This document shows, in pieces, positions 43,421 to 50,687 of a DNA stretch of 64,000 bases. The notes beneath the pieces are model-generated. The model was not told the origin of the DNA. It saw only the letters and a program-made list of their open reading frames with translations, and did no database searches. Within the stretch, counting starts at the first letter, position 1. Every line of letters begins with the position of its first letter. A program made the position numbers and the translations under genes. The DNA lies in contig DMYD01000054.1 in NCBI GenBank assembly GCA_003483745.1, positions 13,959-77,958 of the forward strand. The letters run 5' to 3'. This DNA comes from Roseburia sp. GTDB taxonomy: Bacteria; Bacillota; Clostridia; Lachnospirales; Lachnospiraceae.

Positions 43421-43729
43421 CGCCCACCCAAATGGTGTTCACAACCTGAAGACTGGCATCTTGCGCAAAGCCGGAGCTAATTTTGTGACTTTGGGAGAAA
43501 ATTAGAAAATCTTGGTCTGCCTGTCGATCAACAGTGATGTTCTGCCACGGATGGCAGAACAAGGCAGCATCGAGTCATGGATGACTCGTTGTTGCCGTTC
43601 ACGTCACTCCGCGAAAATCTAATTCAGGCATACCTAGACTTTTCTTATTTTCGGACAACGGAACAAAAATTACTTCGGCTTTGCGCAAGATGCCACTCAC
43701 AAACCTGCGACACACCATTGGGACGGGCG
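43421..43729 (-). ncRNA. Large structured RNA candidate, copy B
   Basis: The second copy, on the opposite strand. Its outer stem (43421-43438 with 43712-43729) pairs at 15 of 18 positions, two of the others being G-U on the minus strand. Its second stem (43455-43473 with 43676-43694) is 19 perfect base pairs. Compared with copy A this stem shows about five paired substitutions that keep pairing, and the inner hairpin TGTTCTGCC/GGCAGAACA has one (G-C to T-A). The variable hairpin is an unrelated sequence at the same place (CGAGTCA/TGACTCG). Conserved single-stranded blocks match copy A. It starts ~40 bases after the stop of the DUF4317 gene, in the same direction. Confidence 0.72.
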
Positions 43730-43769
43730 ATTTATTTCATAAACAAACCATCATTTGTCAGAAAGGCTA

Positions 43770-45026
43770 TCAGATGGTTGTATTCACGCCGTTGACGGCA
43801 GCATGTTCGTCCTCGTCCATCGGAATGACCAGACATTTCTTGCCATCGATGATCTGGGAGTGGATCTGCTCGACTTTTTCCGGTTTGACGCGGAGAATGA
43901 CATCGTAGGTCTTGACTGCCGGGACATCGTCTTCATCGGAATCTTCTACCGGAAGAGCGCGTGTTTCTTCCAGCTGCTGTTTCAAATTTTCGACCTGCTG
44001 AACCAGTTCTAATTTTTCTTTGCGTTTCGCATTTGCTTCCACTAGTTTTGGATCTACTAAATGTTCTGCAACCGGGACTTCTTCGCCAAATACATTCTCA
44101 TAGGTTTGTTCGATCACAGCGGCCTGTTCCTCAGTTACACCGCTCTCTGCGAGCACGGAAGAAATGGTGCTTTTCGTGACAGGAACTGGTTCCGGCTCTG
44201 GCTCATCTTCAGCGGCAACCGGAATCAGATCATTTAAATTGTCCTGGATGTCCATAAAAATAGCATCGCTTTCATCATCGTCTTCTCCGATGACCTCTTT
44301 TACAATGCTCTGAAAGGTAAGTTTCTGCTCAGTAGCCGTAAATTTAGATCCACAGCCGAGACCGGATTCCATAAATTCTGAGTGTGGAGTCTTGGTATCT
44401 CTGGTATAAAACATGACAGAGTGGATATCAGTGCTTCGGTCTGTAAATGCAGGAAAAACAAATCCTGTGTCCGGTGCACCGACTACCCAGTCACGGATAC
44501 GTGGTCCGATACGATTTTCGTCCTCACGGTAGCCAAGTCCCGGTTTCGTCAGGTTGACCGGACAGATTGCACAGAGCAGATACTCGTAAACTTCCTCGGA
44601 CTCGTCTAATTTATTATTATCAGAAGTCTTTGTCATAACGTCGTAGGCATCGTGGAATACAAGAATCAGATAGTTTCCAACATAGTCGTAGCTGTCGATG
44701 ACAAGATCATAAAATGCTTCCATCAGGTCATCATTTTTTAGGGCACTCTCGCGCAGTCCCATCAAAAACTGCTGCCTGCCGCCGGCAGCTTCCTCCGCAG
44801 TCGGAAATTCCAGCTCTAAAAGGTTATTTCCAATCGTACCCGACATTACTTTTTTGGCAATCTCTAAGTATTTATAAAATTCCTCATCTTCCAGATTTAA
44901 AAATGTCTCCCCGAAAGAAGTTACCTTATTGTGGTCGGCATCCACATAACAGCCGCACAGTCTTGTGAAAGTGCAGGCATCCTTTTTAAAACGCCGTTTT
45001 AATTCTAAAATATCTTTTTTTTTCAT
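43770..45026 (-). CDS. DUF4317 family protein
   Basis: A 418-residue cytoplasmic protein of the DUF4317 family, common in Clostridia and of unknown function. It starts MKKKDILELKRRFKKDACTF, has a large alpha/beta N-terminal part (to ~270, with CPVNLTKPGLGY and a stretch around PHSEFMESGLGCGSKF) and an acidic coiled-coil-like region with ELVQQVENLKQQLEETR at ~350. No catalytic motif is recognised. I take ATG 45026 with GGAG ten bases upstream, not the ATG at 45059, which has no ribosome-binding site. Its promoter is 80 bases upstream. Its last codons ACC ATC form part of a weak AACCATC/GATGGTT hairpin that may terminate it. Confidence 0.8.
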   Translation of the reverse strand: MKKKDILELKRRFKKDACTFTRLCGCYVDADHNKVTSFGETFLNLEDEEFYKYLEIAKKVMSGTIGNNLLELEFPTAEEAAGGRQQFLMGLRESALKNDDLMEAFYDLVIDSYDYVGNYLILVFHDAYDVMTKTSDNNKLDESEEVYEYLLCAICPVNLTKPGLGYREDENRIGPRIRDWVVGAPDTGFVFPAFTDRSTDIHSVMFYTRDTKTPHSEFMESGLGCGSKFTATEQKLTFQSIVKEVIGEDDDESDAIFMDIQDNLNDLIPVAAEDEPEPEPVPVTKSTISSVLAESGVTEEQAAVIEQTYENVFGEEVPVAEHLVDPKLVEANAKRKEKLELVQQVENLKQQLEETRALPVEDSDEDDVPAVKTYDVILRVKPEKVEQIHSQIIDGKKCLVIPMDEDEHAAVNGVNTTI

Positions 45027-45107
45027 AAATCTATATCTCCATTTCTGAGGGGATGCCATACGAAAGATAGCGCAGGCTGTTTCATGTCCCCGTAATCTGC
45101 AAGAAAT

Positions 45108-45136
45108 ATTATAACGATATTTTAAAACCGGTGCAA
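45108..45136 (-). promoter_or_regulatory. Sigma-A promoter of the DUF4317 gene
   Basis: On the minus strand TTGCAC (45136-45131), a 17-base spacer and TATAAT (45113-45108). It separates the DUF4317 gene from the sigV operon upstream. Confidence 0.8.
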
Positions 45137-45140
45137 GGGG

Positions 45141-45980
45141 TTATGATTTCCCGTCACGGACAACGGCGTGCTCCATTAACCAGTCACACCATACTGCGTA
45201 GTATTTTCCGAGGGGATGCGCATTATCATTGCTGTACTGTGTGCCGAGATTGCCGTTTGCATCGTCAAAAAGTTCATTGATGTCCAGATAATAAATGGTC
45301 CGGTGATCGGCTAATGTCGCAATTTTTTGATTAAAGGCGTTGATATTGACATTATTGAATGTCTTATCCGAGTCTGAGCGCTGTGCAGTCACATGAAGAT
45401 TTGCTTCCACATAAATGATCGCATCCGGCTGCATGGTTTGCAGAAAATTTACAAACGACGCATATTTTTCAAATGTCTGTGTGACATCGTAGCCAAGTTC
45501 ATTAATGCCGAGCATCAGATATATTTTATGATAGGTATGGCTGGCTAAAAGATCAGAGATACTGACCTTTCCGATACCGCCCACCATAATTTTTTTATTT
45601 TCCAGATCATAGATACTGAGACCCGAATCACAATAAAAGGTGGCATTGCCCAACGTACCATATTCTTTTAATCCGACGGTGCGGGAATCACCGATCATTA
45701 AAGCGTCATCGAAATAATCTGCATCAACAGTGGTCATTTCTGTCATCGGAACTTCTGTGTCCGGGATATCCTGCCGGTCTGTATTGTCAGATGGCGCACC
45801 GGAAGTGTCCGATGGTGTCGTGGTGTCCTGTTTTTGTGCGGCGGAGACAGAAGACACGGACAAGGAAGTATTTTTGGCTGCATTTATGTTTAACGTTACA
45901 TATAAGTAAATGAGTGGAATCAGAAGGCAGCTTATCAAAAAGAAAAAATAAAACAATATGGCAGATATTTTTTTTCGCAT
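45141..45980 (-). CDS. SGNH-fold acyltransferase/esterase partner (membrane anchored)
   Basis: A 279-residue protein with one N-terminal membrane helix (~7-29), a Thr/Asp-rich linker and an extracytoplasmic SGNH domain. Block I is MIGDSRTVG with the nucleophile serine, block III is LGINELG (Asn), and block V is DNAHPLG with the catalytic Asp/His pair. It sits 12 bases after the MBOAT gene. That pairing (MBOAT donor protein plus SGNH transferase) is known from peptidoglycan PatA/PatB and alginate AlgI/AlgJ systems, where it moves acetyl groups onto a wall or secreted polysaccharide. AAGGA precedes the ATG. A bare esterase is the alternative. Confidence 0.85.
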   Translation of the reverse strand: MRKKISAILFYFFFLISCLLIPLIYLYVTLNINAAKNTSLSVSSVSAAQKQDTTTPSDTSGAPSDNTDRQDIPDTEVPMTEMTTVDADYFDDALMIGDSRTVGLKEYGTLGNATFYCDSGLSIYDLENKKIMVGGIGKVSISDLLASHTYHKIYLMLGINELGYDVTQTFEKYASFVNFLQTMQPDAIIYVEANLHVTAQRSDSDKTFNNVNINAFNQKIATLADHRTIYYLDINELFDDANGNLGTQYSNDNAHPLGKYYAVWCDWLMEHAVVRDGKS

Positions 45981-45992
45981 AGTGTTCCTTCG

Positions 45993-47345
45993 TTAAAATC
46001 TGAAATATAAAAATGGGTCATTAGAGCCAACGTAAATACAGTAAACAGAAGACCAGAAAATTGCCAGATAGACAAAAATTTCTGGCACAGAGCCCCTGAT
46101 TTTTTTTAAAAAGCGGACTGGAAGCCTTGTAGAAAAAAGGAAGCCGGCAGGGATGATAAAGCGGAAATCATTTAAATTTTTCCAGAAATCATTCACATAA
46201 ATAATGGCATCATCGGCGGAAAAAAATGGAAATAATTTCCGGGTGTAGACTTCGATACTGCCGGGATCACTGATTCCAAAAAGCATCCACGACAATGGGA
46301 TCAGAACTGCCATATAAAGATGTCCGGCCAGCGCGTATCGGTCCGTCAATTTTTTTAACAGCAGTTTTTCTGTCAATACAATGACGAACAGGGAAAATCC
46401 CCACAGAATAAAATGAAATTCTGTGCCATGCCAGATTCCGGTAAGTATCCACACAACAAGCAGGTTGCGGATCCATTTGCAGGTACCTGTGCGGTTGCCG
46501 CCAAGTGGAATATAGATGTAGGTCTGAAACCATTGTCCAAGTGTAATATGCCAGCGCCGCCAGAATTCTGTCATGCTTGTGGAGAGATAGGGGTGCATAA
46601 AGTTTATGGGAAGTTTAAAACCAAGCATTCTGCCCAGACCTGTTGCCATCAGGGAATAACCATAAAAATCAAAGTAAATCTGGAAAGAATATGCATAGAT
46701 TCCAAGCCATGCAAGCGGTGTGGAGATACTTTCATATCCGATCGTGCCAACATTTGCCCACAGACTGCCAAACTGATTCGCCAGAATCGCTTTTAAGCCA
46801 AGTCCCCGGATAAAAAGTTTCATACCCTCCGCCAGATTTTCGGGCAGAAAGCGTCTTGCGCTGTGAAGCTGCCTGCGCAGCATCTCATACGGGGTAATTG
46901 GTCCGGAAATTAATTTTGGGAACATGCTGATGTAAGTACCGAATGTCACAAAATCCCGTTCCGGTAAAATACGTCCGTAATAGATATCAAAAAGATATGC
47001 AGTCAGCTGGAACGTATAAAAACTGATTCCGAGCGGCAGAGATAAATGTCTGGAATATTTAAACAAAAACAACCATAAAAAATCGAAAAAAATAACTTTT
47101 GTCAAAAAGAGTTTCTTTTTTCTTGGATTGTGTATCTGATAAAGGCGGATTCCGAACACATAATTGAGATAGGTCAGAACCATTAACAGAAACAGTGCAT
47201 ATGGCTGTTTGATCACTCCGGCTGCATAAAACAGGATGCTCCCTGCAAAGAGCGTACTGTTTCTGAAAGCAGCAGGTGTGATATAATAGGCAAACAGAAA
47301 TAATGGTAAGAAAATAAAAATAAAGTTGAGACTGCTGAATACCAT
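45993..47345 (-). CDS. MBOAT-family O-acyltransferase (PatA/AlgI/DltB-like)
   Basis: A 450-residue polytopic membrane protein (about 11-12 helices) of the MBOAT family. The conserved core EFWRRWHITLGQWFQTYIYIPLGG (with the family's first His) and the catalytic histidine in LTGIWHGTEFHF are present. Such proteins carry an acetyl or other acyl group across the membrane for transfer to a surface polymer. It could also resemble DltB, but no dltA/dltC/dltD genes are near and the SGNH partner favours O-acetylation. AAAGGA lies before the ATG. It is third in the minus-strand run sigV-rsiV-MBOAT-SGNH. Confidence 0.92.
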   Translation of the reverse strand: MVFSSLNFIFIFLPLFLFAYYITPAAFRNSTLFAGSILFYAAGVIKQPYALFLLMVLTYLNYVFGIRLYQIHNPRKKKLFLTKVIFFDFLWLFLFKYSRHLSLPLGISFYTFQLTAYLFDIYYGRILPERDFVTFGTYISMFPKLISGPITPYEMLRRQLHSARRFLPENLAEGMKLFIRGLGLKAILANQFGSLWANVGTIGYESISTPLAWLGIYAYSFQIYFDFYGYSLMATGLGRMLGFKLPINFMHPYLSTSMTEFWRRWHITLGQWFQTYIYIPLGGNRTGTCKWIRNLLVVWILTGIWHGTEFHFILWGFSLFVIVLTEKLLLKKLTDRYALAGHLYMAVLIPLSWMLFGISDPGSIEVYTRKLFPFFSADDAIIYVNDFWKNLNDFRFIIPAGFLFSTRLPVRFLKKIRGSVPEIFVYLAIFWSSVYCIYVGSNDPFLYFRF

Positions 47346-47374
47346 GCCAGGATCCTTTACTGCATAGATATTTC

Positions 47375-48283
47375 TTATTTTAAAATATCGGCGATCACAT
47401 CGTGCGGGATCGTAAATTCCACAACGCCCATAGACATCGGACCGACATCGCCCTCGTTGAAGCTGATGACGAGATTTCCGTCAGCATTAACATAGAAGGA
47501 AGTATCATCGTTAATGGAGGTAAAGTTCCATTCAGGAACTTCCGTATCATCCAGCCAGTAGGAGACATTTTCATCGGCATCCATCTGACCGCGCATCTGG
47601 GATTTGATGTTTTCACTGATCGGAGTGATATAGTCAGATCCTTCTTTAAAAAGATCTTTTAACGCAAGGCGTTCCCCGGTCTTTAAATCAATCGTGTAAT
47701 AATAATCCATCTCATAACCGCTTCCGGCAGCCTGATAACACATCAGTTTTAAGGTAAAATAGTCGTCAGTTGTGTTGATGACCTCATGTTTGATCATGAC
47801 ATCCTGATAACCTTCGTTGTTCATATTCTGTTTGAACTCTGCGATCAGGCTGTCACTGATCTTTTCAATCTCTGCATTGATCTCATCGGTTGATTTCTTT
47901 AAATTTTCCCCAACCGGGTCTTCCGTTGTATTTTCAGTGGAAGCGACAGTTTCCGGTACCAGTTTTGGAACATTGACATCGGCGTTGTTTTTGTCACTGC
48001 TGTACTGGTAATCGCGGAATGTGACGACCTCGATCAGATTTCCAAGCAGCGGGATCTGTTCCATCGCATAGGCGACACTCGGTGAAGTATTTGGCAGGAT
48101 GACAAACGCTGCGATCGCTGCGGCAGCGCCAACCCAGATTCTTGTGATAATGGTTTTATTGTGTTTGTTCTTCTTCTCAGCTTTCGCCTGATTCATTTTT
48201 TCTTTCATTTTTATGACCTCCTTTTCGGGCATTTGCGGGGTATCATAAGATTTTTTTAATGTATAAAAATCATTGGTGTTCAT
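47375..48283 (-). CDS. rsiV: RsiV-type anti-sigma factor (DUF3298)
   Basis: A 302-residue single-pass membrane protein. The N-terminal ~45 residues are cytoplasmic and charged, where it should bind the sigma factor. A membrane helix follows (~48-68, TRIWVGAAAAIAAFVILP). The extracytoplasmic part ends in a DUF3298 domain (~205-302, with a YYTIDLKTGERLALKDLF strand-turn). In B. subtilis RsiV the equivalent part binds lysozyme and is then cleaved, freeing SigV. The start codon overlaps the sigma-factor stop (ATGA), so the two are translationally coupled. The ligand here is inferred, not shown. Confidence 0.85.
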   Translation of the reverse strand: MNTNDFYTLKKSYDTPQMPEKEVIKMKEKMNQAKAEKKNKHNKTIITRIWVGAAAAIAAFVILPNTSPSVAYAMEQIPLLGNLIEVVTFRDYQYSSDKNNADVNVPKLVPETVASTENTTEDPVGENLKKSTDEINAEIEKISDSLIAEFKQNMNNEGYQDVMIKHEVINTTDDYFTLKLMCYQAAGSGYEMDYYYTIDLKTGERLALKDLFKEGSDYITPISENIKSQMRGQMDADENVSYWLDDTEVPEWNFTSINDDTSFYVNADGNLVISFNEGDVGPMSMGVVEFTIPHDVIADILK

Positions 48284-48789
48284 TCGGCTTCCTCCATTTT
48301 TAGTTTTAACTTCTGCATACTGCGGTACAGACGGCTTTTTACGGTATTGACATTTTCATCTAAGATGCGGGCAATATCTTCGAGCTTTAAATCCTCGAAA
48401 TAACGCAGCTCCACGATCGCCTTATCCTCCGGGGACAAGGAATCGAGCGCGGCTCTAAGATCCATGTCCTGATACTGGTCCGGTTTTCCTTCTGTGCTCA
48501 GTGAATCCTCGTAGGAGACGGTATCCGGTCTTTTTAAATGACGGAAGATCTCATTTAACATAATGCGGTAAATCCAGGTCGCAGCATATTCCGGCTGCCT
48601 TAGGGAAGCACTGTTTTTGATCGCCAGATAGGCTCCGTTTTGTACAATGTCACTGGCATCGTCGGGATTATGTACATAGCTGTATGCAAGATGATAGTAG
48701 CGGTTGTAATTTTCAAGCAGCAATCGTTCGATGAGATCATCATTAGATTCTGCTGGATGTTTTTTCTCTTTTCCGGAAAAGAATTTCAA
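48280..48789 (-). CDS. sigV: ECF sigma factor, SigV-like
   Basis: A 169-residue extracytoplasmic-function sigma factor with region 2 (~25-95, YHLAYSYVHNPDDASDIVQNGAYLAI, AATWIYRIMLNE) and region 4 (~115-165, LSPEDKAIVELRYFEDLKLEDIARIL, VKSRLYRSMQKLK). The long open frame back to 49050 is misleading. A perfect AAAGGAGG lies eight bases before a TTG at 48789, which gives MKFFSGKEKK and a normal ECF length. It is coupled to rsiV by an ATGA overlap and followed by the acetylation genes. A TGAAAC box upstream suggests that it controls its own operon. Confidence 0.88.
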   Translation of the reverse strand: MKFFSGKEKKHPAESNDDLIERLLLENYNRYYHLAYSYVHNPDDASDIVQNGAYLAIKNSASLRQPEYAATWIYRIMLNEIFRHLKRPDTVSYEDSLSTEGKPDQYQDMDLRAALDSLSPEDKAIVELRYFEDLKLEDIARILDENVNTVKSRLYRSMQKLKLKMEEAE

Positions 48790-48839
48790 GATCAGATCCT
48801 CCTTTGCAAATATTTGATTCTTTCGAATCATCTGACTGT

Positions 48840-48868
48840 TAGATATAGCATAGCCACAAAAAGTTTCA
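48840..48868 (-). promoter_or_regulatory. Candidate ECF (SigV-type) promoter of the sigV operon
   Basis: On the minus strand TGAAAC (48868-48863) with TATCTAA about 17 bases further on resembles SigV/SigX-type promoters (TGAAAC and CGTCTAA). The same stretch can also be read as a weak sigma-A promoter (TTGAAA, 16 bases, TATATC). Confidence 0.5.
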
Positions 48869-48898
48869 AAATCAATGCAAAATATCAAAAAGGTATGG

Positions 48899-48904
48899 TA
48901 TAAT
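48899..48904 (+). promoter_or_regulatory. Extended -10 promoter of the GNAT gene
   Basis: TATAAT preceded by TGG (extended -10) with no good -35 box, 125 bases upstream of the GNAT start. It implies the structured leader described next. Confidence 0.55.
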
Positions 48905-48919
48905 GTGCGTAAGCATTGA

Positions 48920-48996
48920 GCAGTGCCACTGATTTTTCGGACGTGCACTGCGGACAGGAGTGCAGCCAGTAAAAAATGACTGCTTGCAGGCACTGC
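48920..48996 (+). promoter_or_regulatory. Structured 5' leader of unknown type before the GNAT gene
   Basis: An outer helix GCAGTGCC (48920-48927) with GGCACTGC (48989-48996) encloses a hairpin TGCACT/AGTGCA (48944-48949 with 48959-48964) and a short one, CAGT/ACTG (48967-48970 with 48979-48982). The shape is a small three-way junction. It lies in the leader of the GNAT gene, without a T run. I do not recognise the class. Confidence 0.4.
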
Positions 48997-49028
48997 GGCA
49001 CAAAGAAATTTAAATGGAGACAAAAATA

Positions 49029-49520
49029 ATGGACATAAGATTTGCAACAATAAATGACATAGATGCGATCACGGAAATGGAAAGACAGTGCTTTCCACCG
49101 GAAGAGGCAGCAGAAAAGGAATCTTTTGAAAAACGACTGACGGTATTCCCAAATCATTTCTGGCTGCTTGAGGATTCCGGAAAACTGGCAAGTATGATCA
49201 ATGGAATGACAACAGATATTCCAATTTTGCGGGATGAGATGTTTGAGGATGCCACGATGCACCGCGAGGAGGGACAGTGGCAGATGATCTTTGGAGTAGC
49301 GACGCTTCCGGAATATCAGAAAATGGGATGTGCGACAAAGCTCATGGAGCATGTGATTGCAGATGTAAAAGCACAGGGACGGAAAGGAATCGTTTTAACG
49401 TGTAAAGAGAGTCTTATTCCATTTTATGAAAAATTTGGTTATGTAAATGAGGGAAAGTCCATGTCAAAACACGGGGGAGCTGTGTGGTATGATATGCGGC
49501 TCGTATTTGAAGAATTGTAG
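49029..49520 (+). CDS. GNAT-family N-acetyltransferase
   Basis: A 163-residue cytoplasmic acetyltransferase of the GNAT superfamily, which transfers acetyl from acetyl-CoA to an amine. The acetyl-CoA-binding motif A is WQMIFGVATLPEYQKMGCATKLMEH (residues ~80-105, with the Q/R-x-x-G-x-A core as QKMGCA). The C-terminal strand KFGYVNEGKS matches the family's motif B. The substrate is unknown. I prefer ATG 49029 because GGAG (49016-49019) lies nine bases upstream; the ATG at 49014 overlaps that site. Confidence 0.88.
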   Translation: MDIRFATINDIDAITEMERQCFPPEEAAEKESFEKRLTVFPNHFWLLEDSGKLASMINGMTTDIPILRDEMFEDATMHREEGQWQMIFGVATLPEYQKMGCATKLMEHVIADVKAQGRKGIVLTCKESLIPFYEKFGYVNEGKSMSKHGGAVWYDMRLVFEEL

Positions 49521-49541
49521 AGAAAAGGACTTATTATAATT

Positions 49542-50621
49542 ATGAAAAAACATAGATTGCCATACATAATTGCAGGGACAGTGTTGTTTGCTGCACTTTT
49601 TACCGGATGCACCAATGAACGTTTAGAGGACGAATTAGATTTTCGCAAAATTGGGATTAACAGCATGCAGTCCGGTGATTATGAGGGTGCGGTGGCAGCT
49701 TTTAACAGCGCACTTTCCCAGTGTGTAGGGAAAATCACAGATACAGAGCTCGATATCTGCTACTATAAGGCTGCGGCACAGTATGCCGGAGGAGACATCG
49801 AAGGGGCACTTGCCACTTATCAGGCGATGATCGGATATGATGAAAAAAACGGTAATGCTTATTATCTGCACGGGTGCCTGAGTTTAAAACAACAGGATTT
49901 GGATACGGCAAAAAAAGATTTTGCAAATGCTGTCAAATATAATCCAAACGATTATGAATTGTATGTTGGAATTTATGAGAACCTTGCCGGTAATAATATG
50001 GCCAAGGAAGGGGAAGAGTATTTAAACAAAGCTTTTGACATTAAGGGTAATTCTGCAGAAAACCTTACCTGGCGCGGCAGAATCTATTATTTGCTCGGTC
50101 AGTATGAAAACGCCGTGAAAGAGTTAGAGGAAGCAGTAAAAAAAGACAGTGCCAAGGCAAATCTTTACCTTGCGCAGGTCTATGAGGCAGAGGAAGACTC
50201 TGCAAATGCAGAAAAATATTATCAGGCGTATGTCGATAGCGGGACAGCGGATTCTGTTGCAATGAACGCGCTTGCCCAGATCCAGATGGAAAAGGGAAAT
50301 TATGAGGCGGCGTTAGAAGATATCAGACAGGGACTTGCGATGGATAATGTCACAAATCAGCAGGAACTTCTGTCAAATCAGATCATTGCTTATGAGTACA
50401 GCGGTAATTTTACGGCTGCATGGGATGTCGTGCAGCAGTATGTTTCTCTTTATCCGGACGACGAAGCGGCACAGAGAGAATACATTTTCTTAAAGAACCG
50501 CCAGAATACGGATGAGAGCGATAATACGGAAAGTACAGATTCTGCAGATACAGAGAATGATTCTGCGGAAAACGACTCCACAGGGGATAATTCGGCACAG
50601 GATACAGAAAGCCAGAATTAA
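49542..50621 (+). CDS. TPR-repeat lipoprotein
   Basis: A 359-residue exported lipoprotein: signal peptide with lipobox LFTGC (Cys at ~22), then tetratricopeptide repeats through ~residue 315 (for example GDYEGAVAAFNSALSQ, GNAYYLHGCLSLKQQDLDTAKKDF, GNYEAALEDIRQGLAM), and a low-complexity D/S/T/E/N tail. TPR arrays bind partner proteins; here it would sit on the outer face of the membrane, perhaps as a scaffold. LspA and Lgt would process it. It starts 21 bases after the GNAT gene. No enzymatic domain is seen. Confidence 0.9.
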   Translation: MKKHRLPYIIAGTVLFAALFTGCTNERLEDELDFRKIGINSMQSGDYEGAVAAFNSALSQCVGKITDTELDICYYKAAAQYAGGDIEGALATYQAMIGYDEKNGNAYYLHGCLSLKQQDLDTAKKDFANAVKYNPNDYELYVGIYENLAGNNMAKEGEEYLNKAFDIKGNSAENLTWRGRIYYLLGQYENAVKELEEAVKKDSAKANLYLAQVYEAEEDSANAEKYYQAYVDSGTADSVAMNALAQIQMEKGNYEAALEDIRQGLAMDNVTNQQELLSNQIIAYEYSGNFTAAWDVVQQYVSLYPDDEAAQREYIFLKNRQNTDESDNTESTDSADTENDSAENDSTGDNSAQDTESQN

Positions 50622-50687
50622 ATGTATTTTTCTGTAGCTGTAATTATAATTTGATTTTTGAAAATATAGGCAGCAAGGGAGGAACAC

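Noticed and set aside
42756..43729. A composite transposon or MITE with terminal inverted repeats
   Set aside because: The outer arms of the two copies are unrelated in sequence. Transposon ends would be the conserved part, while here the interior is conserved and the arms covary. No transposase is nearby.
45141..47345. dlt operon (D-alanylation of teichoic acid)
   Set aside because: The MBOAT protein resembles DltB in family, but dltA, dltC and dltD are absent and an SGNH partner is adjacent instead.
48790..49050. N-terminal extension of the sigma factor to 49050
   Set aside because: Adds ~87 residues without family similarity, crosses the promoter region, and the perfect AAAGGAGG points to TTG 48789.
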